DNA from: Carettochelys insculpta
Taxonomy: Eukaryota; Chordata; Testudines; Carettochelyidae
Reading direction: 5' to 3'
Length of the DNA stretch: 64,000 bases
NCBI RefSeq assembly: GCF_033958435.1
Contig: NC_134161.1
Location: 1,736,001-1,800,000, forward strand
Shown here: positions 1-8,601 of the stretch, one piece after another
Layout of the letters: each line of letters starts with the position of its first letter
How positions within the stretch are numbered: the first letter of the stretch is position 1
Made by a program: the position numbers and the translations under genes
The notes under the pieces: generated by a model
The model's database searches: none
What the model saw: the letters and a program-made list of their open reading frames with translations, nothing else
Told to the model about the DNA's origin: nothing

Positions 1-89
1 TCTCCCTTTGCATGTGCACACTGTGCCTGGGGCAACCCCCTCTGCAGCAGGCCCCACCCCTTCTGCTCCCTTTCCCGACCAGCCTGGCG

Positions 90-372
90 AGGGATTACCT
101 GGGGCAGCAGCAGAAGCAGGGGATCACTTCCCCTTGCCCCCCCACACTCGCTACTCGGCACCGCCCCCGGCCCACTGAGCCCCACTTCTCCGCCAGTGGC
201 TGGGACCAGAGGCCCCTTCCTGCTGCTGCAGAGAAGGGGGCTCGGCGGTCCGGGAGGCTGTGGCAGAGCGGAGCAGGCTGCTGCTTGCACTGAGTGCGGG
301 GGGGGGGGAGGCACAAGGGGAGGGGACATGACCCCCTTCTGCTGTCCCCACCACCCTGCCCCAGGTAATCCT
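90..372. repeat. Foldback repeat with arms of about 60 bp
   Basis: The left arm (about 90-147) contains GATTACCTGGGGCAG followed by a C-rich CTTCCCCTTG stretch. The right arm (about 299-372) reads as its reverse complement (CTGCCCCAGGTAATC preceded by CACAAGGGGAGG). The roughly 150-bp loop is GC-rich. The form suggests a non-autonomous DNA transposon or an inverted duplication. The family is not recognised. Confidence 0.45.
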
Positions 373-377
373 CCCCG

Positions 378-474
378 ACTCCTGTCCATAGGATGGCTAT
401 GGCGAGGGCAGCTGCCAGGGGGCTCCCAACCATGCAGGGTCTGGGGCAGCTCCCCCCCTTGTCCTATGGACGGG
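378..474. repeat. Short inverted repeat
   Basis: CTCCTGTCCATAGGA near 378-393 is mirrored by TCCTATGGACGGGA near 461-474, giving 14-16 bp arms around a loop of about 65 bp. It lies next to the larger foldback and may be part of the same repeat. Confidence 0.35.
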
Positions 475-559
475 ACGGCTCTTGGAGGTGGGGGAGGATT
501 CCCCTTCCTCTCCTGCATTGCTACCCAGTAGCCAGCCAAGAGACACGCTCAAGTGACAA

Positions 560-720
560 GAGCCAAGGGCTGGAGCCAGGGAACACCACAGCTCTGCCAC
601 TGACTCACTGGGTGGCCTTGGCCAGGTCTCCTCGCAACTCTGCTCTTAAGTTCTGCTGTAACACAGGGAGAGTGACAGGGCCCAAGTGGCAGAGCTGGTG
701 GGGGCTGGGTAGTAAGGTCT
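560..720 (+). repeat. MIR-like ancient SINE remnant
   Basis: The segment has the MIR core order: 'CTCTGCCACTGACTCACTG', then 'GGTGGCCTTGGCCAGGTCTC', then 'ACACAGGGAGAGTGACAGG'. It is diverged and has no clear ends. Confidence 0.4.
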
Positions 721-970
721 GCAAAGCACCCGGAGAATGAAAGTGCCCACGCTGGGTATTAACCTCCCCCTGCAGAGCTGAGATGCCGCTGTTGGCCTTT
801 CAAGGGGATCCGAGTCTGGCTCTGCCCCGGGAGCTGCCTGGCTGCCTGCGTGAGCTGGTGAGAGCTGGTTGCAAGGGCTCTTTCTTTCCTATGCCCCCCA
901 GGTGTCCAATGTTTCCAAGCCTGGGCCATGTGCCTCCCCTTGTGACTGGGCTAAACATTACACTAAGGCC

Positions 971-1005
971 GTTAATGGTTAATGATGTTTTTCCCCCCAT
1001 TAATG
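971..1005 (+). promoter_or_regulatory. Probable HNF1 binding site in FXYD2 promoter
   Basis: GTTAATGGTTAAT at 971-983 matches the HNF1 consensus GTTAATNATTAAC at 10 of 12 fixed positions. A further ATTAAT palindrome sits at 999-1004. The site is about 70 bp before the FXYD2 ATG, so it falls in the expected proximal promoter. HNF1B is known to activate FXYD2 in kidney tubule. No TATA box is evident. Confidence 0.65.
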
Positions 1006-1053
1006 TACTTTCCCAGCCAGACCGCAGCACCTGCTGGACGGCGCCTGGGGACG

Positions 1054-1063
1054 ATGGCTGACG
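1054..1063 (+). CDS. FXYD2: FXYD2 coding exon 1 (start codon)
   Basis: ATG GCT GAC G is followed by the donor GTAAGG, in phase 1. Only three complete codons lie here. The 5' UTR probably starts near 1010-1030. Reading through the donor stays open as MADGK..., but that is unspliced intron. Confidence 0.8.
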
Positions 1064-4000
1064 GTAAGGGTCTGGCGGCTTCTGCTCCTGGGGAGCACAG
1101 CAAGTTGCCGCCTCGCCTGCCTCTCTGCAGCGGAGGGTGGGCTTTGCTGGCCGGGCAGGTGGAGTGCTCTGGGCTTGTGCAGGAAGCCAGAAGTGAGCGC
1201 TCCTTTGGCAGGGAGGCGCTCACAGACGTGGGGGCCTACCACCCCACTTCCACGGCTCAGGCAGTCGGAGGTGCTGAGCACCGGCTTGCAGGAGGCCAGG
1301 CTGTTCTCACCGCAGTCAGGCGCGGCCAGGCTGCAGCTGAGCAGAGACCAGCGACACGGGCCCAGACGGAGGCGGTGGCGGCGTGTGACCTGTCTGAGTG
1401 GAGAGCAGAAATCCCAGCCTGCGGCACTGTCGCATGCAGGCTGAGTTCTGCCCCGCCGGTGCGCCAAGCACGTGGGGATTGCCAGCTGGGTCAGATTGCA
1501 AGCCCTGGAGTCGGCGGTGTAACCCAACGCCACACCGAGCTGTGCAAATGCAGCTTCGGCGGGGGGGCGGAAGCCGTCAGTGCCAGACACCCCGGTGCCA
1601 TCCAAAGGGCGCAGGCTGAGTGGTGACTGCCCAGGGGAGCTGGTGATTGTTTTAGCACTTTCCTATTCGTGCCTCTTTTCTGTCTTACCCCCGCGCCCCG
1701 GCTCTGCTTAGCACAGGGGAGGCAGAGCAGCTCATTTGCTTTCTGCCTGCCCCGCAGGGTGAGAACTAATCCAAGTGGGGAGGCAGGTGAGCAGGAGAAT
1801 ATTGAGCGTGCCCCGGAGTAACTTTGCTCTGCCCAGGTTAACCGCTCCTTCCGCCTCCTAAACACGGTGCATTAGAGGTGGGCAAGGCTGGCACGTGCCC
1901 AGAGTTTAAGGGCTGTTTGGATCCACCCGGCAAGTTTGCCTCTAGAAACCAACCCCACCCCCACCCCTGATCCCAGGGACCGGACTCCAGCCTGGCCTGA
2001 GCTGCTTCCCCTGGTGGAAAATGGCTGGAAAAATATGGGCGTTTGCTGCGGACTCTGTGGAAGGCCGCTCCTGCTCCCCACGGGAGACCCTCGTGGTGCA
2101 CGCCTGTGAAATCAAACGGGGCCGGGGGGCCACCATGGCTCCGCTCTCCACTGCTCTCATGGCTGCTGCCTTTGCAGGTCCCCACCTGCCTGGGGACGGT
2201 GACACCTCCCAGTGCATGAGTGCAACCGAGTCACAGGCTCCAGTGCTTTGCTGCCTGAGCTCTGGGGCTGGGGGAGCTGGCAGCAGTAGTGTGGGGCGGG
2301 CAGCCCTCCCAGTGCTGGCTGTGAAACCTCAGCACGGGGCAGGCTCCAGAGGTGGTGCTCACGCTTGCCGGGCCCCATGTGCCAGTGCTGTGGGCCCTGA
2401 TCGGCGTGCCCAGGCCGGCCCCTCTCCCCGAGCTCTTGGGAGTTGTGTGGCACCGCACAGCTCTGTCTGGGGCGGTGGTGCTCCAAGTGTGGCCTGGCTC
2501 CGTTCGTGCTCCATGGTTGCTTGCAGACGGGCCGTGGGTTTGGGGCACCCTCCCAATATGGAGTCCACACAGGCGCTCAAGCACCCACTGCATACTGAAC
2601 CCCTCCTTTTGGCCCCACTCCAGCGCTAGGGCGGGCCACAAAATCTACTCGCCCAGGACCCCAGAAGAGTTAATCTGACCTGTGAGAAGCCCTGAACCCC
2701 CCCACCCACGTGCCCACATGCAGCTGCAGGGCGAGGATGTCTCCACTGGGGGCCTCCTTCAGGGAGGACTTGGGGGGTTGCTTCTCAGTTTTGTGTGGCC
2801 CCCGGGCTGATTTTTTTTTGTAGGCCCTATGCACTAAAGATTCCCCTCCGCTGCGTCACAAATAAAGACAAGGTCGAAGCCTTTTCTTTGGGCCAGAAAT
2901 TACTATTTTTCTTTGGTTAAAGTAAGCTTTGCTAAACTAGCAACGCACACAAGGAGGTGGAAATCCGCAACCGCTGATGCGACAGCTGCGTATTTAAGGG
3001 CGCATGCTGCACTAGCCGAATCTGGCTAAGTTAGCCTTGTTTAGAAATAAGCAAAAGCATTTTGTCCTCTGGGGCGGCTGGCTGGTCATCCGCGGGAAGG
3101 TCCACGCTGAGCAGGGTGGGCTGTGGGCCCCGCTGCCGCGGGGCTAGCAAGGGCTGATGCACGGAGAAGTTTGGCTCACGCGGCATGCTTCTAGATCAGG
3201 CTGCTAGACCCGGGGGCGGGTTGGACAGGAGCTACTGTGCCGGGGCTGTTGGGGACGAAGAGGGCTGGGCCAGCGGGGAAGGCCTGGGGGTCAGAGAGGG
3301 CTCCATTGGCACCAATGCTCAGGAGAGAAGGGGGGGCAGGGGATGGGGCTTCAGGCCCGAGCTGAAGGGCCCATTTGAAAGCGTGTTGCTGAAACTAAGT
3401 TGCACCCCCCGGCTCAAGGGGTGAGGGAGGTGCACAGGCCTGGCAAGCTCTCGGACGCTTGGGGCTGGGGCGTGACGGCAGCTGTGGAACACCCGAGAGC
3501 TGGTCTCCTGGGCTTGGGAGGCTCCAAGGCCAGCAGCCCCCGAGGGCCTGTGGGGCTCCCCCATCAGCCTGTGGCGCTGCACTCAGCATGCTGGCTCACC
3601 CCGCAGGCTGGCCTGGGCTGCCTAGGCGGGGCCAGAGCAACTCGTTCCCAGCTCCCTGGTGTAGCCCTGGGTGCTGCCCAGGCGCCCTGCCCCTTCCATA
3701 GCAGCTCCCTCCAGTCGTGCAGCTACCGTGCGCCAACAGCGTGGGGACCCCACCCGCGGCTCCTCTCTGACCTGCTCCCTCTTTTTCCAGATGCCCTCCC
3801 CAAGCAGGTGCCTGACAAGTTCACCTATGGTAAGACTCAGCTCTGCCCCGTCCTGCGAGGCCCTGGCTGGCCCGGCCCTTTGGCCTCTGGTTCTTTGCCT
3901 GCTCGGCCGCTTGGGTCCCTCTGTGCCCCGAATGCAGTGGAAGAGATGGGCCCTGGCCCCCCGGCTGTACCCTCGCAATAGGGCAGCGGGCAGGGGCAGG

Positions 4001-7000
4001 GGCAGGACTATGGGTCCCTGGCCCGCGGGGAACTGAGGCACATTCAGGGACTTGCTCCCACTCACACAGGGAGTTGGATGGGCCAGGGCTGTGAGCAGGT
4101 CTCTCCCTGGCCCTTAGCACCTGGGTCAGCTGTCTGCCCCACAGTCAGCCCCGAATCTGTAGGCGGTGCCGGTGCCAACCCCAGCTCTGTGGGGTACCTG
4201 CAGGGCGCGTTTCGCAGCACGTACATGGCACGCGTGTCGCTGGGGGCTGACACCGCATTGCCGGCACTGGGAATTGCGCGTCTCAGCAGCAAAGAGTGTC
4301 AAGGCAGCGAGAGAAGGCGACCGCCCAAGCCCAGCTGCCAGTGGGGCTGGTATGGCCATGAAGGCGCAGGCCGGCTCTGCAGCCTCTGGTAACTCAGAGC
4401 TCAGTGAAACGTGGCTCTTCGCAGCCTGGCCCTTTTGCTCTGCCAGGCTTACACGTCCGTCTGTCTCTCTCTCTGTCTGTCTGAGATTACGAGACCATTC
4501 GGAATGGGGGGCTGATCTTCGCCGTGGTGGCTTTCCTGGTCGGACTCCTCATCATCCTCAGTGAGTGGCGCTGCGGGAGGGGGGGGGTGGTGCATGCTTG
4601 GGTGAGGGCTCTTGCCTGCTTCCACCACGCTGCAGCTGGCTGCCCAGGCGCTCTCAGACCAGGGAAGGGAAGGGTGCATTGGGGCACTGCAAGGGGGTCC
4701 TGCCTGGGCGCACATTGCAGCCTGTCTCAGCAGGGGGCTTGTCCCAGACTCCTGGGCATCCCTGAGTTCCACATCCTTAATCCATCCATGGCAGGGCAGC
4801 GGGGCCCAGGCTTAGCTGTGGCACAGCAGTTCCCTGCACTGAGAGCCTCCAGCTTTCCCTGAACGTTTAACCTGGCTCAGCTCCGGCCTAGGCTTGGTTA
4901 TCAGGGAGCACGGAGGCCTCTGCTCCCAAGTCTCCCGTCTGCCTGGCTCGCTGCTGCAGGAGGCCCGCTGAGCTGAGCTCAGCCGAGGGCCAGGGCCCCT
5001 GGCTCCAAATTTAGAGGCAGATTAGGGAGAGAGTGACGCTTTAGAAGCAGGTGGCAGGAAAGTTTCCATCAGGGCAAGATTCCAACACGAGTGGGAGGGG
5101 ATTGTGCAAATATTGGCAGAAGCAGCTTTGTGTTCTCCTGCCAGCTTTAAGGCCCGGGGTGAAAACGTCACCACTTTCAGATGGGAGTAGCAGCACAGTA
5201 TCTGCCTTTTCTAGAGGGAGAAAGTAGGTTTGCCAACGTGCTCCACTCCCACAGGCTGAGCTGGGCCACTTTGCAGACCTGACCCTAAGTAGCCAGGAAC
5301 ACTTTGCCCGCTACAGACATGCAGCTAGCTCTGGGGTGAAGCAAAATTGGCATTTAACAGTGCACAACTCTAGGGAAGAAAGGGAAGGAGGAAACTGCAG
5401 GGGCAGCTTGGAAAGAGCTGCAGACAGGAACTTTCAGGGTAGGAATTTGGTCAGGACTGGGTCCGTGTCCCAGCCTCTGTGCAGAGGGCCACGAACTCTA
5501 ACAACCTAGGCCATGCATCTCACCCACCGAGCCCAAATGCTGCAGATGGGAACAACAGCCTAGCCGTGTGGTTCCAGAGGCACAGCTGCTCTGTAGGGCT
5601 GTGCCCAGAGCTGCCCGGGCTCTCTCAGCCGGTGGCCAGGCCTACCTGAGCCTCATGGGGGCACTTGTCTGAAGAGGGTGTTTGCTGGGGGTGCTCAAGG
5701 AGGCTGAAGTGCGGCAGGGCAGAGCCCAGCAGGGCAGGGGTAGCTTCTCAACACTGGAGTCAGAAAGGTTGGACTGTAACTATATACCGGAACCAAGACT
5801 GAGCGGCTGGAAAGCCAAAGCAAGGGACCAGTCCAGCAATGGCCTCATCCAGCCCAGCCCAGCCACCCTCACTGCATCCCCAGTGCACGAGGGCAGGCAG
5901 CCCTACAGTTTAGGGGCCCCCCAAGCGCCTGTACCCCGGCCCTGCCGTGATTTCTGCAGAGACCATATAGGCTACGTCTACACGTGCAGCCAACATCGAA
6001 ATAGCTTATTTCGATGTTGCGACATCGAAATAGGCTATTTCGATGAATAACGTCTACACGTCCTCCAGGGCCGGCAACGTCGATGTTCAACTTCGACGTT
6101 GCTCAGCCCAACATCGAAATAGGCGCAGCGAGGGAACGTCTTCACGTCAAAGTAGCACACATCGAAATAGGGATGCCAGGCACAGCTGCAGACAGGGTCA
6201 CAGGGCGGACTCAACAGCAAGCCGCTCCCTTAAAGGGCCCCTCCCAGACACAGTTGCACTAAACAACACAAGATACACAGAGCTGACAACTGGTTGCAGA
6301 CCCTGTGCCTGCAGCATGGATCCCCAGCTGCCGCAGAAGCAGCCAGAAGCCCTGGGCTAAGGGCTGCTGCCCACGGTGACCATAGAGCCCCGCAGGGGCT
6401 GGAGAGAGAGCGTCTCTCAACCCCCCAGCTGATGGCCGCCATGGAGGACCCAGCAATTTCGATGTTGCGGGATGCGGATCGTCTACACGGTCCCTACTTC
6501 GACGTTGAACGTCGAAGTAGGGCGCTATTCCTATCTCCTCATGAGGTTAGCGACTTCGACGTCTCGCCGCCTAACGTCGAAGTTAACTTCAAAATAGTGC
6601 CCGACACGTGTAGACGCGACGGGCGCTATTTCGAAGTTGGTGCCGCTACTTCGAAGTAGCGTGCACGTGTAGACGCAGCTATAGTGTTATTGCATCGAAG
6701 GGAAGAGGAGCAGCCAGGGGAGGGGACCTGAGAGCAATGCAGAGGTGCGCAAGCCAGGGAGGGGCTGGAGCTCTGGGTCAGCCCAGGCAGAGGAGGCCTC
6801 AGACTTTTCCCTTGTTTCCAGGTCGGCGCTTCCGCTGCGGAGCAAAGAGGAGGAGGAGGAGGTGGGTGTCCTTTTCAACCTTCCAAGTCACTCAGCCCCG
6901 CCATCTCTTTAAGGGCTGTCTGCAGCTGGCTAAAGGGCCAGGGACAGATGGACGCTATCTCCCTTTCCCCTGGGCTCACACTCATGCCGTCTTCTCTCTC

Positions 7001-7035
7001 TTTTCCGCAGACAAGGGGAGGATGAGGAGCTGTAG
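1054..7035 (+). CDS. FXYD2: FXYD2, Na,K-ATPase gamma subunit (spliced, five coding exons)
   Basis: FXYD2 is a small single-pass membrane protein that binds the Na,K-ATPase alpha/beta complex and tunes its ion affinities, mainly in renal tubule. Joining 1054-1063, 3791-3829, 4486-4560, 6822-6861 and 7011-7035 gives 62 residues (human isoforms are 64-66). Order: a short acidic extracellular N-terminus; FTYD at residues 14-17 (the FXYD signature); YETIRNGG at 18-25, the family hallmark with the conserved Gly pair; a hydrophobic helix at about 26-42; RRFRCG at 43-48; a run of Lys/Arg at 50-55; and an acidic EDEE tail. [11 protein letters not shown] and RRFRCG point to FXYD2 rather than FXYD6 or FXYD7. 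All junctions are GT-AG and in phase. The start has a strong context (A at -3, G at +4). The residue before FxYD is Lys instead of the usual Pro. DSCAML1 lies downstream on the same strand. Confidence 0.9.
1064..3790 (+). other. FXYD2 intron 1
   Basis: This is a GC-rich intron of about 2.7 kb without recognised repeats or genes. The several open frames on both strands are GC-driven and show no family resemblance. The 3' end is a good pyrimidine tract, CTCCCTCTTTTTCCAG. A T-run is seen near 2810. Confidence 0.7.
3791..3829 (+). CDS. FXYD2: FXYD2 coding exon 2
   Basis: This 39-bp exon is symmetrical (phase 1 to phase 1). It encodes residues D4 to Y16, ending in KFTY, with the D of the FxYD motif split across the next junction. 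The acceptor is TTTTTCCAG and the donor GTAAGA. It is followed by a 656-bp intron with no recognised feature except a CT-repeat acceptor tract. Confidence 0.85.
4486..4560 (+). CDS. FXYD2: FXYD2 coding exon 3 (FXYD core and membrane helix)
   Basis: This 75-bp exon (phase 1 to 1) encodes DYETIRNGG and the transmembrane helix [16 protein letters not shown], the most conserved part of the family. The acceptor is an unusual run of CTGTCTCTCTCT repeats ending in CTGAG. The donor is GTGAGT. Confidence 0.93.
5971..6679 (+). mobile_element. 709-bp foldback MITE, copy 1
   Basis: The terminal inverted repeats GCTACGTCTACACGTGCA and its complement (17 of 18 matching) are flanked by the direct repeat TATAG (5966-5970 and 6680-6684). 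The interior has several nested palindromes built from ATCGAAATAG/CTATTTCGAT and CTTCGACGTT, and further copies of the CGTCTACACG end motif. Open frames run across 6043-6360 and 6294-6659. A second copy of exactly the same length lies inverted at 17663-18371. It has no transposase, so it is non-autonomous. The superfamily is uncertain. Confidence 0.85.
6294..6659 (+). other. 121-codon open frame inside MITE copy 1
   Basis: The frame starts [11 protein letters not shown] and ends in GAATSK. The copy at 17683-18048 keeps the same start, stop and length with about 15 substitutions. A second frame (6043-6360, 105 codons) is also shared. No domain is recognised. Shared openness may only reflect youth and GC content. 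Confidence 0.3.
6822..6861 (+). CDS. FXYD2: FXYD2 coding exon 4 (cytoplasmic RRFRCG)
   Basis: This 40-bp exon follows CTTGTTTCCAG and completes the serine codon after the membrane helix, then encodes RRFRCGAK plus a run of arginines (AGG repeats). The donor GTGGGT at 6862 puts the junction in phase 2 and gives a tail matching the family. A GT at 6866 is a poorer alternative. Confidence 0.85.
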
Positions 7036-7041
7036 CTGCAG
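7011..7041 (+). CDS. FXYD2: FXYD2 coding exon 5 with stop codon
   Basis: After the acceptor CTCTCTTTTCCGCAG the frame reads (R)QGEDEEL and stops with TAG at 7033-7035. This fits the RRQ..EDE tail of mammalian FXYD2. Six bases of 3' UTR follow before the donor GTAAGT. A junction this close to the stop should not trigger nonsense-mediated decay. Confidence 0.85.
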
Positions 7042-7479
7042 GTAAGTGGCTGGAGGAATGGGACAGCTGCATGGGGTACCAGGCAGGGGTCGGTGCCTGG
7101 TGCGCTGCACCGTACCATCATTTGGTGTCTGTCTGGCTAGGAAAGAGTTGTGTGCTCCTTGGGACAGGTGGCCCAGCACCCCCCAGGATATACAGGAGTG
7201 TTTTGGTGGGAGGTAGAAGATCTCAGGGCTGGACCAGGCAGGGATGCTGGGGTTGGGGGACGGGAAGGATGCAGGTGGCAAACACCTTTTGGGTTTGCAA
7301 CCGCAGGTGGGACAGCGCAGCTGCAATCAGGGATGAAAACCTCGCAGCCAGCGGACAATGGGGTTGCCTGGTCAGCGTGGCCTACCCCCAGGGCCAGAGG
7401 GGGTTGGGGCAATGAACTGGAGGCAGTTTGCCAGGGTAGCGCCTGGCAGGCCACCAGTGCTGTTTGACCTGTGCCGCCG

Positions 7480-7690
7480 TTGGCGTTGGTTTACAGTTCC
7501 CAGCCAGTGGGAACTGCAGCAAGGGGCATCCCGCTCCGTGCAGCTCCCATTGGCTGGGGACAACCATCCGTGGCCAACGGGAGCTGTGAGCGGCCGTACG
7601 TGCAGAGCACAGGTAATGAAGCACTGGTGGCCGCCAGCCGCACACCGCTGAGCTGGGCACTGGTCTGCACGTGTCCCCTGCCAGGCTGAT
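7480..7690. repeat. Probable hAT-related repeat fragment in FXYD2 last intron
   Basis: The stretch TTCCCAGCCAGTGGGAACTG ... CAGCTCCCATTGGCTGGGGA ... CCAACGGGAGCTGTGAGCGG resembles a GC-rich 'CCCATTGGC' repeat I associate with turtle hAT derivatives. The ends are not clear. It lies in the intron between the stop-codon exon and the last exon. Confidence 0.35.
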
Positions 7691-7723
7691 GTAACCCTTT
7701 GTGTTATGTCCCTCTGATTCCAG

Positions 7724-7912
7724 ACTTGCCCGGGCTGCATGGCCCAGTGCTCTGGCCAAGCCGGTGGAGTCCTCTCCAGGAGCCAAGCACCTTCCAGCAC
7801 AGCCCGGCGCCCTCTCAGCCCCACACCTCTGGGCACGTGATTGTCGTGACTTTCCTTTGGCAGAGCAGCTCACTGCTTCTTGGCCACAATAAAGGTTCTG
7901 CTGCAAGAGCTA
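7724..7912 (+). other. FXYD2: FXYD2 last exon (3' UTR)
   Basis: The acceptor CCCTCTGATTCCAG is followed by a non-coding exon of about 190 bp that ends about 20 bases after AATAAA. The end coordinate is inferred from the signal. Confidence 0.7.
7888..7893 (+). terminator. Polyadenylation signal of FXYD2
   Basis: A canonical AATAAA is followed by GGTTCTGCTGCAAGAGC. It lies about 165 bp into the last exon, and no other AATAAA is closer to the gene end. Confidence 0.75.
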
Positions 7913-8131
7913 AAGCCTGGACCTGGCTGGGCTGGAGTCCCAGGCCCAGAAAGGGGAGCCCATGGTCAGCAGCTGCTCACGGGCCCTCCTCATGTTCCTG
8001 TGCTGACTTTCCCTGGGCCACTTCCCCCTTAGCCCTAGCCTTACAGGAAAGCCTGGAGCGGGGCAGGCACAAGCCTTGCAGGAGGGCCACAAGACCCGGT
8101 TCTGAGCGAATACAGAGGACAGCTCGGCTGC

Positions 8132-8188
8132 GTCTACACTTACGAAGAACTTTGCAACGGCCCCACTAACGGCCTGGCCCTTGGACCT
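8132..8188 (+). repeat. Partial second copy of a MITE arm
   Basis: GGCTGCGTCTACACTTACGA through CACTAACGGCC is a diverged direct copy of the inner left arm at 8207-8255 (GGCTACGTCTACGCTCAC through ATGCTAATGGCC). It suggests a nested or tandem insertion of the same family. Confidence 0.5.
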
Positions 8189-8601
8189 GCACCTGTCTGT
8201 CACTAGGGCTACGTCTACGCTCACAAAAACCTTCAAAACGGCCATGCTAATGGCCGCAGCGCAGAATACCAACGAGGCGCCAAAATGAATATTTAGCACC
8301 TCATTAGCATGCCACCAGCCACAGCACTTCGACAGTGCCACAGCTCATCTCCTTTTTCGATGGGACCCCGTCAGCAGCAAGAACCCTCTTCCTCTCAGCT
8401 GATGTTGGGGGGTCCTTTCAGACAGGACCCCCACATAGGCAAGCCACAGGCGAGCAAACCGCAGCACTTTTGAAGTGCTGCATTCAGCAGCCTGCTAATG
8501 AGGCGCTGAATAGGCATTTCAGTGCCTCATTAGCATTCTTCCATTGGGCCATTTCCAGGTTTTCTCTGAGTGTGGACGTAGCCCTAGGGACAGACAGGTG
8601 C
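8189..8601. mobile_element. Foldback MITE of about 413 bp with long inverted ends
   Basis: The left end, GCACCTGTCTGTC then CTAGGGCTACGTC, is mirrored at the right end by GACGTAGCCCTAGGGACAGA and CAGGTGC. Similarity continues inward (AAAACC, GCTAATG on both arms). The inner ends (GGCTACGTCTAC) resemble those of the 709-bp elements but the interior differs. No coding capacity is seen. Confidence 0.65.

Larger units (their letters stand above)
1..960. other. Upstream flank of FXYD2
   Basis: No exon is recognised here. The first 500 bases are GC-rich and contain two foldback structures, and about 560-720 resembles a MIR. An alternative first exon of FXYD2 (mammals use more than one) could lie here or left of the window, but nothing in the sequence identifies it. 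Confidence 0.5.
4561..6821 (+). other. FXYD2 intron 3
   Basis: This 2.26-kb intron holds the 709-bp foldback transposon at 5971-6679 in its second half. The rest (4561-5965) shows no recognised repeat or exon. Confidence 0.8.

Noticed and set aside
982..1626. 214-codon open frame overlapping FXYD2 exon 1
   Set aside because: It contains the true start MAD but continues through a good donor site into intron 1. FXYD2 exon 2 fits the family and this frame does not.
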